A stretch of 64,000 bases of DNA from a bacterium (GTDB taxonomy: Bacteria > Zhuqueibacterota > Zhuqueibacteria > Residuimicrobiales > Residuimicrobiaceae): positions 62,001-126,000 of the forward strand of contig JAKQNR010000009.1 of NCBI GenBank assembly GCA_029565685.1, given 5' to 3'. A model generated the notes under the pieces. That model searched no databases. It had not been told where the DNA came from and saw only the letters and a list, made by a program, of their open reading frames with translations. A program made the position numbers and the translations under genes. This document shows positions 35,118 through 43,764 of this stretch, piece by piece. Each line of letters begins with the position of its first letter. The first letter of the stretch is position 1.

Positions 35118-37418
35118 TTATTTTTTCAAAAAATACCATTTTTCTGCAACCGCTTTCAATCCCAAAGGCAGCTCATTTTTTTCCGCCTGGAAGACGCCCT
35201 GCCATACTCCAGAGTCCTCCTTCCAGAGCACAACATCAGTGGGCCGGTCAGCGATATCGATGGTCATGCCGCCGGCGCGAAAGAATGTCAAATCAGAGGC
35301 AGCCAGCGCGACAAGGCTGTCCTCCTTGCCGAACCGGCAGGCGAGAACACCGATCGCTTCCGCAGAGATCTGAAAGGTCTGCCGACCGTCGTTCGAAAGG
35401 ACAGAGGCATTTTCCAGCCGGATCGTTTCGCCGCGCGGTTCCTCCTGGCTGCCGGATGCCCACAGCAGCGTGCCGTCAGTGAACCGGGCCAGGCCGCTCA
35501 TGGGCGGACGATACATCGAACCCTTCCAGCGGTCTTTGCTCTCCACCCAGGCGGTTTGAGGCTGAATGCCGTGCCGCCGCAGATCCTCCGCCACCTTCTG
35601 TGCCCATGCCGACTGATCCATAGCCGGCGGCAAAACGGCCCTTCTGGTCGCCCCCTTATCGCCCAGGCTCCATAAAGCGTCGATGTCCGCCTGGTCGGAT
35701 TCCGTCACCCCATAAAATAGCACCCATTCATACGGCTGCCGTCCATAGTGCATGCGGTCGTCCTCAGCTATGAACCAGCGTCTCTTGCCGTCCACACCGA
35801 CGGTCTGAATTTCCGAAGACGGTATCAGGTCCGCCGGATAGCCGCGCCGGGCCAACTCATTGCACAGGGTGATCGCAGCTTGAAGCGAATCAAAGTATTG
35901 CGCATAGGTCCAGTTCATCACGCCCCAATGGCCGAAAACCACTGCAACCGGACACTGCAACGGAGCCTCCATGATAAAATCCAACAGCCGGGTTCGCGAA
36001 CGGATGCGGTCCGCGCCGCCACGCAAAATCGGCAGGATGCGAAAATCGCCTTCCTCTTCCGGCTCTTCGGCTTTCGGATAAAACGGATGAATGTTCACTC
36101 GACCGCCGGCCAATAAACAGGTCCAGTGTTCATAGACATAGTGGCTGGGACGAGTCTGATAATATTCGTTGTACCAGACCGGCTGCGCCGCCGCTTTGAC
36201 CATGCCGGTCCGACAGCAAAAGGGAGTGACTTCATCGGTCTGCGCATAATCGCGCGGATGCCGCCACCACATCAAACCGTTCTTGCGGAACTCGTTCCTG
36301 CCGGGAAAAGGGTACCAGGTGGGATGGGTGCCGACAAAAGCATGACAACCCCAATGTTTTTTACTCGACGCATAGACCTGCTGTTCGAATTCCAGCAGGC
36401 GCGCCTGGTTCATCTGATTCATCCGGTCGATCGCCTGGCGGCGTTCCCGCGCCCTTCCTGTCTGGCCGTGATACATCAAAAAACAATCGTCCGCCAGATC
36501 GCGTCCGCCGGAGATCTTTGCATACCGCTGCACCATGGCCGGTGAAAACCAATACTCGTTTTTTTCCGCAGCCCAGGTATAACTCGGTGGAAAGCCCCAT
36601 TCATCCTTGATGAATCCCGCAGCGTTGATCTGCCGATGTTTTGCGATCAAATCGCGCTCAAAGTGCAGCGCCTCGTCCGAATGCACATCCGGATAGAGAA
36701 ACGCAAAAGCGGCCGCAGCGCAGACGAATCGGTCTTGCTGTGCTTTTTCCCCGGAAAGGACGATCACGCAGCGGCCGCTGTCGGCCGTAAAACGTTCGAC
36801 CTCCGCCGTGATATCGCGCACCGATGCCGCGTCCACCGTATCAGCCGCGGCTCTCTGATAGGACCACACTTTGATCAGGCGACAGCCAAGAACTTCGTAT
36901 CGATAGTTATGCGTATAGTGGTCGCTCAAAGCATCCGCCTTTAAGCGGATCTCCAGCTTTTGACCATGGCTCTGCAACCGTTCGACGAGCTGAAGCCGCT
37001 CCTGACTGCACTCCGGATGGGCCTTGAAAAAACTCTTGCGCGACAAACGGATCTCCGCATCGAGCACAAGACGCACGCCGTACTTTTTCCGAGCGTAGTC
37101 GGCCGCCTGGTTCAAGAACTTGACGCTCGAATCGGAATCAGACTCGTTTTGCGTAGAGCGCGAAGAAACGCAGAGCAGATCAAAGGCGCCGCTCCGACCC
37201 AAGGCATCCAAAGGGGATTTGAATCCGCCGGGCTCCAACACATCATCAGCTCTTGGGAACCAGCAGCCGATCTGCGGCGCAATCCGCCTGCCGAGAAACG
37301 TGTCCGGCAGACGGCCGGGATGCTCCGGATTGACCGGCGCCGATTCTTGGGCAAACAGCGCAGTCGAACAGGTTGCCATGACCAGGCTGGCAAAGAGGGT
37401 GAGGGCTCGAGTCCACAT
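35118..37418 (-). CDS. Large secreted protein, putative glycoside hydrolase of unknown family
   Basis: 766 residues with a signal peptide (MWTRALTLFASLVMATCSTALFAQ). The body appears multi-domain: an N-terminal mixed alpha/beta part (about 30-230) with RLVLDAEIRLSRK, a central part with acidic/aromatic motifs (FIKDEWGFPPSYTW, KKHWGCHAFVGTHPTWYPF, VWYNEYYQTRPSHYVYEHW), an alpha/beta part resembling the GATase-like domain of GH42-type enzymes (VVFGHWGVMNWTYAQYF, VLFYGVTESDQADIDALW), and a C-terminal beta domain. I cannot assign a family; a TIM-barrel hydrolase is the best guess. It stops 63 nt upstream of the GH67-like remnant, so the two may have formed one operon. Confidence 0.75.
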   Translation of the reverse strand: MWTRALTLFASLVMATCSTALFAQESAPVNPEHPGRLPDTFLGRRIAPQIGCWFPRADDVLEPGGFKSPLDALGRSGAFDLLCVSSRSTQNESDSDSSVKFLNQAADYARKKYGVRLVLDAEIRLSRKSFFKAHPECSQERLQLVERLQSHGQKLEIRLKADALSDHYTHNYRYEVLGCRLIKVWSYQRAAADTVDAASVRDITAEVERFTADSGRCVIVLSGEKAQQDRFVCAAAAFAFLYPDVHSDEALHFERDLIAKHRQINAAGFIKDEWGFPPSYTWAAEKNEYWFSPAMVQRYAKISGGRDLADDCFLMYHGQTGRARERRQAIDRMNQMNQARLLEFEQQVYASSKKHWGCHAFVGTHPTWYPFPGRNEFRKNGLMWWRHPRDYAQTDEVTPFCCRTGMVKAAAQPVWYNEYYQTRPSHYVYEHWTCLLAGGRVNIHPFYPKAEEPEEEGDFRILPILRGGADRIRSRTRLLDFIMEAPLQCPVAVVFGHWGVMNWTYAQYFDSLQAAITLCNELARRGYPADLIPSSEIQTVGVDGKRRWFIAEDDRMHYGRQPYEWVLFYGVTESDQADIDALWSLGDKGATRRAVLPPAMDQSAWAQKVAEDLRRHGIQPQTAWVESKDRWKGSMYRPPMSGLARFTDGTLLWASGSQEEPRGETIRLENASVLSNDGRQTFQISAEAIGVLACRFGKEDSLVALAASDLTFFRAGGMTIDIADRPTDVVLWKEDSGVWQGVFQAEKNELPLGLKAVAEKWYFLKK

Positions 37419-37595
37419 GCTTTGAAGATAGGCAAGGCAGGTGGAAAAATCAACACATAATAAATAATTCCATCAGCAAAAGGAATGGTTGCCCTCGGAA
37501 CCGGCGTGGAGCGCGTGATGCGGTGTGCCTGATTGTCTGCTGATGGAGGACCAACTCTGGCCGTTCGCTGCAAGATTTGAGGACGGCAATTTCCC

Positions 37596-37624
37596 TTGCA
37601 TCTTTTCCCATTTTGGTATATACT
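37596..37624 (+). promoter_or_regulatory. Candidate promoter for the dehydrogenase/SDR pair
   Basis: TTGCAT at 37596-37601, 17-nt spacer, TATACT at 37619-37624, 77 nt before the start at 37701. The -10 box is identical to those at 41137 and 53952. Confidence 0.55.
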
Positions 37625-37700
37625 TAGCCATAGTCTGCGACCCGCCGCTTGCGCCGCCAAACAAGACGCCGGTGCGTGTCCCTAAAAACGGGCGTGTGGA

Positions 37701-38792
37701 ATGAAAGCCATTGTCCTGAAAAAACCTAAAACCCTGGAATTGACAGAAATTCCGGTTTATACACCCAGAGATGAAAACCAGGTGGTCGTCAAGGTGCTGG
37801 CCTGCGGAATCTGCGGCAGCGATCTGCGCTACTATGCCGGCGAAAATCCCTGGGCTCTGCACACTCTCGGCAGACACATCGACAATCCAGCCAATCTGGT
37901 CATGGGCCATGAATTCAGCGGCGAAGTGGTGCAGGTTCAGCACAAAAAATATGAAAGCCTACTGGGACGCCGAGTGGGCGTACAAGCTTACCGGTCGTGC
38001 GGCGAGTGTCCGTTCTGCCGAAGCGGCAGAGAGAACCTCTGCCGGAGCATGATCCATATCGGCCATGCGCAGGGCTGGGGGACCATGGACTATTATCCCG
38101 GCGCCTATGCCGAGTACTGCTTAGGCTGGGCGGATATGCTTTATCCGCTGTCGGAAAACTTGTCCTGTGCAGAGGCGGCCATGGCCGATATCCTCTGTGT
38201 CGCGGTGCACGTCGTTGGTCGCGCGCATCTGCGTCCGGGCGCCAATGTGCTTTGCATCGGCGGTGGACCGGCCGGCCTGAGTATCGCCCAGACCGCCAAG
38301 ATCAGAGGCGCCCAATCCGTCATCCTCTCCGATCCCTCACCACTGGCCCGCCGGGTTATCGGTCATTATGCGGATTTCTTTATCATTGATCCATCGCAGC
38401 AGGATTTGCAGCAAGAGGCATTGAAAATTTTAGGTAAGGAAAAATGCGCCGCTGTCTTTGATTCAGTGGGCAGCAGCGCATCGCTCACCGCAGCCCTGCC
38501 GCTGCTGGAGGAGTCCGGCGTTTACGTGAATCTAGCGGTCCACCGGACGCCTCTGACCATCGACGCCGCGCTGCTCGGTTCTGAACGCACGCTGACCACC
38601 TCCTCCAACGCCTTCTACCGTGATCTGCAGGAGGCCTATGACCTGCTGAACAGCGGGGCCATCGATGTAAAGCCATGGATCACCCACCGTTTCCCGCTCG
38701 AAGGCTATGAGGAGGCTTTTCGTCTGCTGTTGCAGAATCCAAAACAGGCCTACAAAGTGGTATTTGAACCCTGGAGCCATCAACATAACTAA
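37701..38792 (+). CDS. Zinc-dependent medium-chain alcohol dehydrogenase
   Basis: 363 residues, cytoplasmic. The catalytic zinc site is formed by CGICGSD and GHEFSGEV; the structural zinc lobe CGECPFCRSGRENLC has all four Cys; the nucleotide fold shows LCIGGGPAGLSIAQTAK. This is the sorbitol/threonine/galactitol-dehydrogenase branch, which oxidises secondary hydroxyls of polyols or sugars with NAD(P). The substrate is not determinable. It lies 14 nt upstream of an SDR gene in one operon, an arrangement common in sugar and sugar-acid catabolism. Confidence 0.92.
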   Translation: MKAIVLKKPKTLELTEIPVYTPRDENQVVVKVLACGICGSDLRYYAGENPWALHTLGRHIDNPANLVMGHEFSGEVVQVQHKKYESLLGRRVGVQAYRSCGECPFCRSGRENLCRSMIHIGHAQGWGTMDYYPGAYAEYCLGWADMLYPLSENLSCAEAAMADILCVAVHVVGRAHLRPGANVLCIGGGPAGLSIAQTAKIRGAQSVILSDPSPLARRVIGHYADFFIIDPSQQDLQQEALKILGKEKCAAVFDSVGSSASLTAALPLLEESGVYVNLAVHRTPLTIDAALLGSERTLTTSSNAFYRDLQEAYDLLNSGAIDVKPWITHRFPLEGYEEAFRLLLQNPKQAYKVVFEPWSHQHN

Positions 38793-38806
38793 AGTAGAGA
38801 CAGCCT

Positions 38807-39568
38807 ATGCCGATCAAAGATAAAACCATACTGGTGACCGGTTCCACAAGAGGCATCGGTCTGGAGATCGCCCTGACCTTTGCTCGGGACAAGGCACGGG
38901 TGATCGTCCACGGTCCGGCTGAGGACGACGAGTTGCATCACGCCTGGGAACATGTTCAGGCCGCCGGCTCCGACGCGGTGATGATCCCCTGCGATCTGGC
39001 GGATTCAGCCGCCGTTCGCAGAATGTTTGCGCAAATCGAAAAGCAGAGCACCGGACTGGACGTGCTGGTCAACAACGCCGTTTTTCAAAAAAAAGCTGGA
39101 TTTTTGCAGATTCAGGAGCAAGAGTGGGATCATGCGCTGGCGGTGAACCTGAAGGCGCCCTTTCTCTGCAGTCAACTGGCTGCAGAGATGATGATCCGGC
39201 GCGGCGGCGGCAGAATCATCAACATCGGATCGGTGCACGAAATGCACTGTCGCCGTTTTTATGCGCCCTACAGCATTTCCAAGAGCGGATTGTTGATGCT
39301 CACCAAAAGCATGGCGTTGGAACTGGCGGAATACAACATCCAAGTCAATCAAGTCACGCCCGGCGCCATCGCCACCGATCTCACTGGTCCGCAACGGCAG
39401 GAAAAATTGCTGTCCGCCATCCCCCTGGGACGTGTGGGAACAAAACAGGAGGTCGCCTCCATGGTCCGTTACCTGGCGAGCGACGAAGCGGGGTATATTA
39501 CCGGTTCGGTTTTTGTGGTGGACGGCGGACTGACTCTCGGCTTTTGCGCCAGCCGGCCTGACCTGTAG
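38807..39568 (+). CDS. Short-chain dehydrogenase/reductase (SDR)
   Basis: 253 residues, classical SDR length. Cofactor motif TGSTRGIGLEIA (about 12-23), NNAV near 88, catalytic Ser in NIGSVHEMH near 140, and the Y-x-x-x-K catalytic pair as YSISKSG. QVTPGAIATDL and GYITGSVFVVDGG complete the fold. The cofactor is NAD(P); the absence of an Arg-rich second motif fits either. It forms an operon with the zinc dehydrogenase 14 nt upstream; together they could oxidise and reduce successive positions of a sugar or sugar acid. Confidence 0.92.
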   Translation: MPIKDKTILVTGSTRGIGLEIALTFARDKARVIVHGPAEDDELHHAWEHVQAAGSDAVMIPCDLADSAAVRRMFAQIEKQSTGLDVLVNNAVFQKKAGFLQIQEQEWDHALAVNLKAPFLCSQLAAEMMIRRGGGRIINIGSVHEMHCRRFYAPYSISKSGLLMLTKSMALELAEYNIQVNQVTPGAIATDLTGPQRQEKLLSAIPLGRVGTKQEVASMVRYLASDEAGYITGSVFVVDGGLTLGFCASRPDL

Positions 39569-39723
39569 TAGCGAAGGAAAGGCCTCCCTCTCCTCGCATC
39601 TTGCTTGCTTACGCTCAACACCGCCTATCCTTTTGATGGTATCACATGAAAAACGCATTCATTGCAGTAGGGGAAGCGTTGTATGATGGAAAGGGGCGTT
39701 TGGCGGACGGTTGCGATGGGTCG

Positions 39724-40788
39724 TTATGATTGCCGGCGCTGAAACAAAGGATTCACTTTAAGCGGCCGGAAGAAAAGCGCCAGCAGAGGGATCCGCTTCA
39801 CCGTCTCGCCAATCAGCAGAGGCGCAGCCACGCTGACGGCAAGGATGACCGCTTCCTCACCCCAAGAGATAACGCCATCCAGACTCTTGAACAGGCGGAT
39901 GGAATGCATCATGATGATATAATGAAACAAGAGGATGAACAGGCTCATGGCGCCAAGATAGGAGAACAGAGAGCGCAACCACATCCGGGAAATAAAAAAG
40001 GCGAGCGACAGAACCGGATAAATCATCAGCAGCGCGGAGAGAAGGCAGAAGAAAAAAGACTCATGGCTGCGCGCGTTCAGATTCAAAGAAGGCCTGATGA
40101 AATATTGAATCAGGGCGACCAATGCGATGGTCAGAAGCAGCCAACTGGTCCGCGGTACAAAACGGAGGATGGCGTCGCGCGATAAAAAGCCGCAGATAAA
40201 AAAGGCGCCGGTGATGAGGGTGATATCCAAACTAAAAGGCAGCCCGCTCCACTTGATGCCGGCGCCTGGAATGCGAAAAGTGAAGGTTCCCAAAAGCTCG
40301 AGCACCAGTCGGCCGGCCAGGATCAACAACAAGAGCATCAGGCCTTTCAGCCAGTCGGGACGTTCATGGATCCTGCTGATGCGGATGAACACCCAGGCGA
40401 AAATAAAAACGCTGAACAGATGAGGCAGAAACCATAATGGCAGCCATGTTGCCGGCAGCGAGGCGCCGACGCCGTACACCAGCCCCAACAGATAGAGGAA
40501 CGGTTCACCCCGACTCCTGAATAGTTCGGTCGCTCCATATAACAGCAGGGTGACGAAAAACGGCTTGAGCAGGGCATCCGCTTTATCGAACAGCACGCGG
40601 TCAAAGGACAGCTCTTTTTTAAAAAACACTCCGGAGATGAAAAAGAAAAACGGCAGACGGAAAGAGGAGAGCACCTGATTCATCCCTGGAATTCGAAAGC
40701 CAAGGGTTCCGTGCGCTAATACGATCAGCAGAATGCTGATCCCGCGGGCGATGTCAATAGTCAGATTGCGTTTGCCGGCGCTGAGCAT
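39724..40788 (-). CDS. Acyltransferase 3 family membrane protein
   Basis: 354 residues from the ATG at 40788 (a GTG two codons earlier is also possible). It starts with the hallmark NLTIDIARGISILLIVLAHGTLG, with the catalytic His, and then FRLPFFFFISGVFFKKE. About ten hydrophobic helices follow, ending in a basic tail. Family members O-acylate sugars of exopolysaccharide, lipopolysaccharide or wall polymers in the inner membrane. The gene is alone on the minus strand, so the acceptor cannot be inferred. Confidence 0.9.
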   Translation of the reverse strand: MLSAGKRNLTIDIARGISILLIVLAHGTLGFRIPGMNQVLSSFRLPFFFFISGVFFKKELSFDRVLFDKADALLKPFFVTLLLYGATELFRSRGEPFLYLLGLVYGVGASLPATWLPLWFLPHLFSVFIFAWVFIRISRIHERPDWLKGLMLLLLILAGRLVLELLGTFTFRIPGAGIKWSGLPFSLDITLITGAFFICGFLSRDAILRFVPRTSWLLLTIALVALIQYFIRPSLNLNARSHESFFFCLLSALLMIYPVLSLAFFISRMWLRSLFSYLGAMSLFILLFHYIIMMHSIRLFKSLDGVISWGEEAVILAVSVAAPLLIGETVKRIPLLALFFRPLKVNPLFQRRQS

Positions 40789-40794
40789 AATCAC

Positions 40795-41113
40795 TTTACT
40801 TGATTACAGTCGGTTGAAAAGCATGAACTGGACATGCGCATCCTTTGCTCGAAAAAATGATTACTATGGCTGACAGGCGCCATGACGGGGTTCTCGGGCC
40901 GGCAAGGGGTAGAACAAAAAAAAACACAAGCCGGATCACCGGCGATGACCCGAGTTGTGCTATTTCCGGTTCGCCTTCCCATCGCACTCCCCCACCCGCC
41001 GCATCGGCTGCAACCATCGGCTGAAAAATTATTTTAACAAATTAGGGGAAAAGAAGCAAGACAAAAAACAAACCCGTCCCATGAGAAGCCCGGAGAAACG
41101 ATATATTTTTCTC
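40795..41113. other. Intergenic stretch, no gene seen
   Basis: AT-rich region between the acyltransferase gene and the promoter at 41114. A 78-codon plus-strand frame (40955-41191) crosses it but has no ribosome site and low-complexity content; I do not call it. Confidence 0.45.
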
Positions 41114-41142
41114 TTGACTATTTTTCCATTTTATCCTATACT
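41114..41142 (+). promoter_or_regulatory. Candidate strong promoter upstream of the TPR gene
   Basis: TTGACT at 41114-41119, exactly 17 nt, TATACT at 41137-41142. Transcription should start near 41149. The downstream leader of about 160 nt contains a terminator-type hairpin before the TPR gene. Confidence 0.65.
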
Positions 41143-41148
41143 GATAAT

Positions 41149-41238
41149 AAGAATCATATGGCTTTTACGGCAACAGCCATCCTCAGAGTAAAAGGCATGA
41201 TAAATTCGCCCGTCGGGCCGATTTATACTGCCTTTTTT
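41149..41238 (+). ncRNA. Candidate attenuated leader or small RNA (first copy)
   Basis: Between the promoter at 41114 and the TPR start at 41310. A first hairpin pairs ATGGCT (41158-41163) with AGCCAT (41175-41180). A second pairs AAAGGCA (41191-41197) plus an inner ATAAAT/ATTTAT arm with TGCCTTT (41229-41235), followed by six T: an intrinsic-terminator shape. A second locus with the same order (promoter, AAGGCATGAT opening, TGCCTTTTTT close) lies at 53929-54045. It may be a riboswitch/attenuator leader or a ~90-nt independent RNA; the sequence does not match a riboswitch class I know. Confidence 0.45.
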
Positions 41239-41309
41239 ATTTCTCCACCGCCGGGGACCTTCTTTTTTTAATCCTAATTTGTTGCAACTAAATAACAAAG
41301 GAGGTCGAT

Positions 41310-42848
41310 ATGAGAAAAGCGCCGGCTTTGATTTCTCTGTTGGCGGCAGGTTGTCTCATGGCGCAGACCAGAGGACTTACCATCACCACGAAATCGGACG
41401 CCGCCAAAGCGGAATTTGAAAAAGGCTGGGCACACCTCGACAAACAACGGACGGATACGGCAAAAGCCCATTTCGAAAAAGCGATTCAACAGGATGCGGA
41501 TTTTGCGCTCGCTCATCTCGGTTTGAGCTTGACGACAAGCACTTATCCGGCGCAACAGGAGGCGATCAGCCGTGCAAAAACAACGGCCGTAAAAGCGAGC
41601 AAGATGGAGCAGGGCTTCATCAAAGCGATGGATCTCTTTCTTGTTAGCCGCATCAACGAGGCGCAACAACAATTTCAAATGCTGAAAAAGAAATACTCCA
41701 AAGTCGAGACCTTCTGGTACTGGAGCGCCGTTTCCCATTATGTCAACCGGGAGTATCAAGCCGCCATCGAGGAATGCAAGCAGGTCCTGGAGATTCATCC
41801 AGAGTACCATGCGGCTTACAACATGCTCGGCTATAGCTATCGCGACCTGGGAGACTATGAAAAAGCCAAGCAGGCTTTCATCAAATACACTGAGCTTTTG
41901 CCCGATGAACCCAATCCGCATGACAGTCTCGCCGACCTGTACCTGACGCTGGGCGAATACGACAAGGCCATCGCCTCGTACCAGGCGGCGCTCAGAGCAG
42001 ATCCTCAATTCTACCAGTCGTCGATTAAAATCGCCACCTGTTATGCGCGCACCGGCCGCTATGACGAAGCCATCGCCCAGCTCTCTGATATGGTCAAGAA
42101 TTTTTCCGATCCTGCGGCGATCAGCGAAGCGTACCGCCGGCTGGCCGTCATGTATGCCCGCCTCGGTCAAAGCAGCGTGGCGGTCGAGGAGTGCGAACTG
42201 GCGGAAAAAACGAATCCAGACACCTCTCGACAGGCACAGGCCTCTGCTTTGGCGGCAACAGCCGATGTCTGGATGATTGCCCATCGCTATGATCAAGCTC
42301 GCCCCCTGCTCGAGGCGGCGCTGCAAAAATCGCCTAGGAACCTGCAGTATCCGTTTAGAGAGGCTCTGGCCTCTCTGGAGGCTGAAGCCGGGAACCTTGA
42401 AGTGGCGGAAAAACACTTTATACAACTTCAGGGCTTGGCTGAGGAACAAGGATTATTGAAAGTCTATGAAAACGGGTTAAATTATCTAAAGGGGGTGATC
42501 GCCAGAGAAAAAGGTGATTATGCAACGGCCATCACTGCACTTAAAAAATGCGATGAGCAGAACAAATCGAATCCGCTGGCCTTTCGAGTCGATCTGGCCA
42601 AAGCGTATTTCAAAAGCGGCGACATCGCAGGGGCGCGAGCAGCGCTGAGTCCTTTGCTGGATCAGAATCCCAATCATCCGGAGGCGCTGTTGCTGCTGAC
42701 GGATTTGGCTATCGCGGAAAAAGATACGGACGCAGCCGACAAAAGCCTGACCGCCCTGAAAACGTTGCTGGCCAGTGCGGACGATGATTTTTACATGCTG
42801 CAGGAAGTCAAAGAAAAAGAGGCGGTCGCGCAAAAATTGCCAAAATAG
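41310..42848 (+). CDS. Exported tetratricopeptide-repeat protein
   Basis: 512 residues with a near-ideal AAAGGAGGT site before the ATG. A signal peptide (MRKAPALISLLAAGCLMAQ) may be a lipobox (AAGC). At least nine TPR units follow from about residue 30 (for example AKAHFEKAIQQDADFALAHL, YHAAYNMLGYSYRDLGDYEKA, GEYDKAIASYQAALRADP, YDEAIAQLSDMVKNF), giving an alpha-solenoid. Such proteins organise envelope complexes or bind secreted partners. It has its own promoter and a possibly attenuated leader. No enzyme domain is present. Confidence 0.9.
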   Translation: MRKAPALISLLAAGCLMAQTRGLTITTKSDAAKAEFEKGWAHLDKQRTDTAKAHFEKAIQQDADFALAHLGLSLTTSTYPAQQEAISRAKTTAVKASKMEQGFIKAMDLFLVSRINEAQQQFQMLKKKYSKVETFWYWSAVSHYVNREYQAAIEECKQVLEIHPEYHAAYNMLGYSYRDLGDYEKAKQAFIKYTELLPDEPNPHDSLADLYLTLGEYDKAIASYQAALRADPQFYQSSIKIATCYARTGRYDEAIAQLSDMVKNFSDPAAISEAYRRLAVMYARLGQSSVAVEECELAEKTNPDTSRQAQASALAATADVWMIAHRYDQARPLLEAALQKSPRNLQYPFREALASLEAEAGNLEVAEKHFIQLQGLAEEQGLLKVYENGLNYLKGVIAREKGDYATAITALKKCDEQNKSNPLAFRVDLAKAYFKSGDIAGARAALSPLLDQNPNHPEALLLLTDLAIAEKDTDAADKSLTALKTLLASADDDFYMLQEVKEKEAVAQKLPK

Positions 42849-42951
42849 TCCGAAATTGAAACAAGCAGGCGGTCGTCCCCTTCATAACGCCGACCCCCCT
42901 AACGCGTCTTGAACGATGGCTGCCTGCTTTTCATTCAGAAGGAGAAAGGGC

Positions 42952-43185
42952 ATGAGCACCTGGCGCAAAACGATGGCAAAATTGAGTGCGAAAAGTATTT
43001 TTACGGCAGTGGGTCTGTGCATGGTATTCGGCTGCGGCTATGCCTATAAAAAGGGCTCCATCTCCGCCGCGATTGTCCCGACGCTGCTGGGGTTGGTGCT
43101 TTTTCTTGGCAGCGCTCTGTATCTGGCGATGAAATCCGTCCGGCTTGAATCGGAGGAAAAGAATAAAAACGCCGCCCAGCGCTGA
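42952..43185 (+). CDS. Small two-helix membrane protein
   Basis: 77 residues from the ATG at 42952, chosen for the AAGGAGAAAGGG site just upstream. Two hydrophobic stretches are visible (about 17-32, IFTAVGLCMVFGCGYA, and 38-58, ISAAIVPTLLGLVLFLGSAL), followed by a charged tail (LESEEKNKNAAQR). No known family is recognised. It is 103 nt downstream of the TPR gene and may share its transcript. Confidence 0.6.
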   Translation: MSTWRKTMAKLSAKSIFTAVGLCMVFGCGYAYKKGSISAAIVPTLLGLVLFLGSALYLAMKSVRLESEEKNKNAAQR

Positions 43186-43764
43186 ACTTTGCCGGCGTCC
43201 GACAACGAATCCGCCGTCGATCCCAGGCCCGGAACTTGCAGCCGTACTTGACGGCAAGGCCCAACGCCTGCCCTTGCAGCGCCAGGGTCGCTTTATCAGT
43301 GCCAAAACAAACGACATCCGCCGTTTCCGCAAAAAGCCGCGGCAACATCCGGGGTCTTGTTTTCACACACTTTCGGTGAACTTTTGCAAACGCCCTTGGC
43401 GGGAAAGCTCTGCTTTGCAGACCGGCAAAAGATGAAGCCGTGCTTGGTAGCGATGGCCAATAGCTTGCCTTAGCAGATTCAATAGCGATCCCTCACCCCA
43501 CGCCTTCACCGGCTACGCCGCCAGCCGCCATCAGAACACGATAACTCCAATTCTTTAATATTCCTCTTGCATGCTGAACTGAGATTCACTACATTGGCTG
43601 AAACCCAAGGACGGGAAGATCGCCGGCCTGCCTGAAGCCCGTTGTCTGCTGGAATTCGCCGGCAGGATGATCGCGGTTATAAAAAAAGTGCCGTGAGATC
43701 TAGTAAGCTTCGCGTCAACCTAATCGTTTGGAGCAGGGAACGCCGTCTAACTGGAGCCTGAAAA
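43186..43764. other. Intergenic region with repeat-like element
   Basis: No start-site-supported gene. Bases 43309-43354 resemble 48971-49016 (about 36 of 46 positions with one gap), suggesting an interspersed element. A weak promoter-like pair (TTGCAT 43567-43572, 17 nt, TACATT 43590-43595) lies upstream of the 43765 gene. Confidence 0.45.
43309..43354. repeat. Interspersed repeat, copy A
   Basis: Shares AAACGACA, CCGCAAAA and CCGCGGCAACAT in order with 48971-49016. Both copies are intergenic and each lies in a short frame with coding-like but degenerate minus-strand translation. Confidence 0.45.

Noticed and set aside
37112-37660. 182-codon minus-strand frame overlapping the start of the 766-residue gene
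   Set aside because: It runs in another frame across the promoter region and is Arg/Pro-rich, typical of a shadow frame.
40955-41191. 78-codon plus-strand frame ending just before the leader hairpin
   Set aside because: No ribosome site, and it spans the strong promoter at 41114, so it could not be translated from that transcript.
41274-42449. 391-codon minus-strand frame antisense to the TPR gene
   Set aside because: The plus strand has an ideal ribosome site, signal peptide and TPR units; the antisense product has no family features.
43567-43595. TTGCAT-17-TACATT as promoter of the 43765 gene
   Set aside because: The -10 is weak and 170 nt from the start; kept only as a mention in the intergenic entry.
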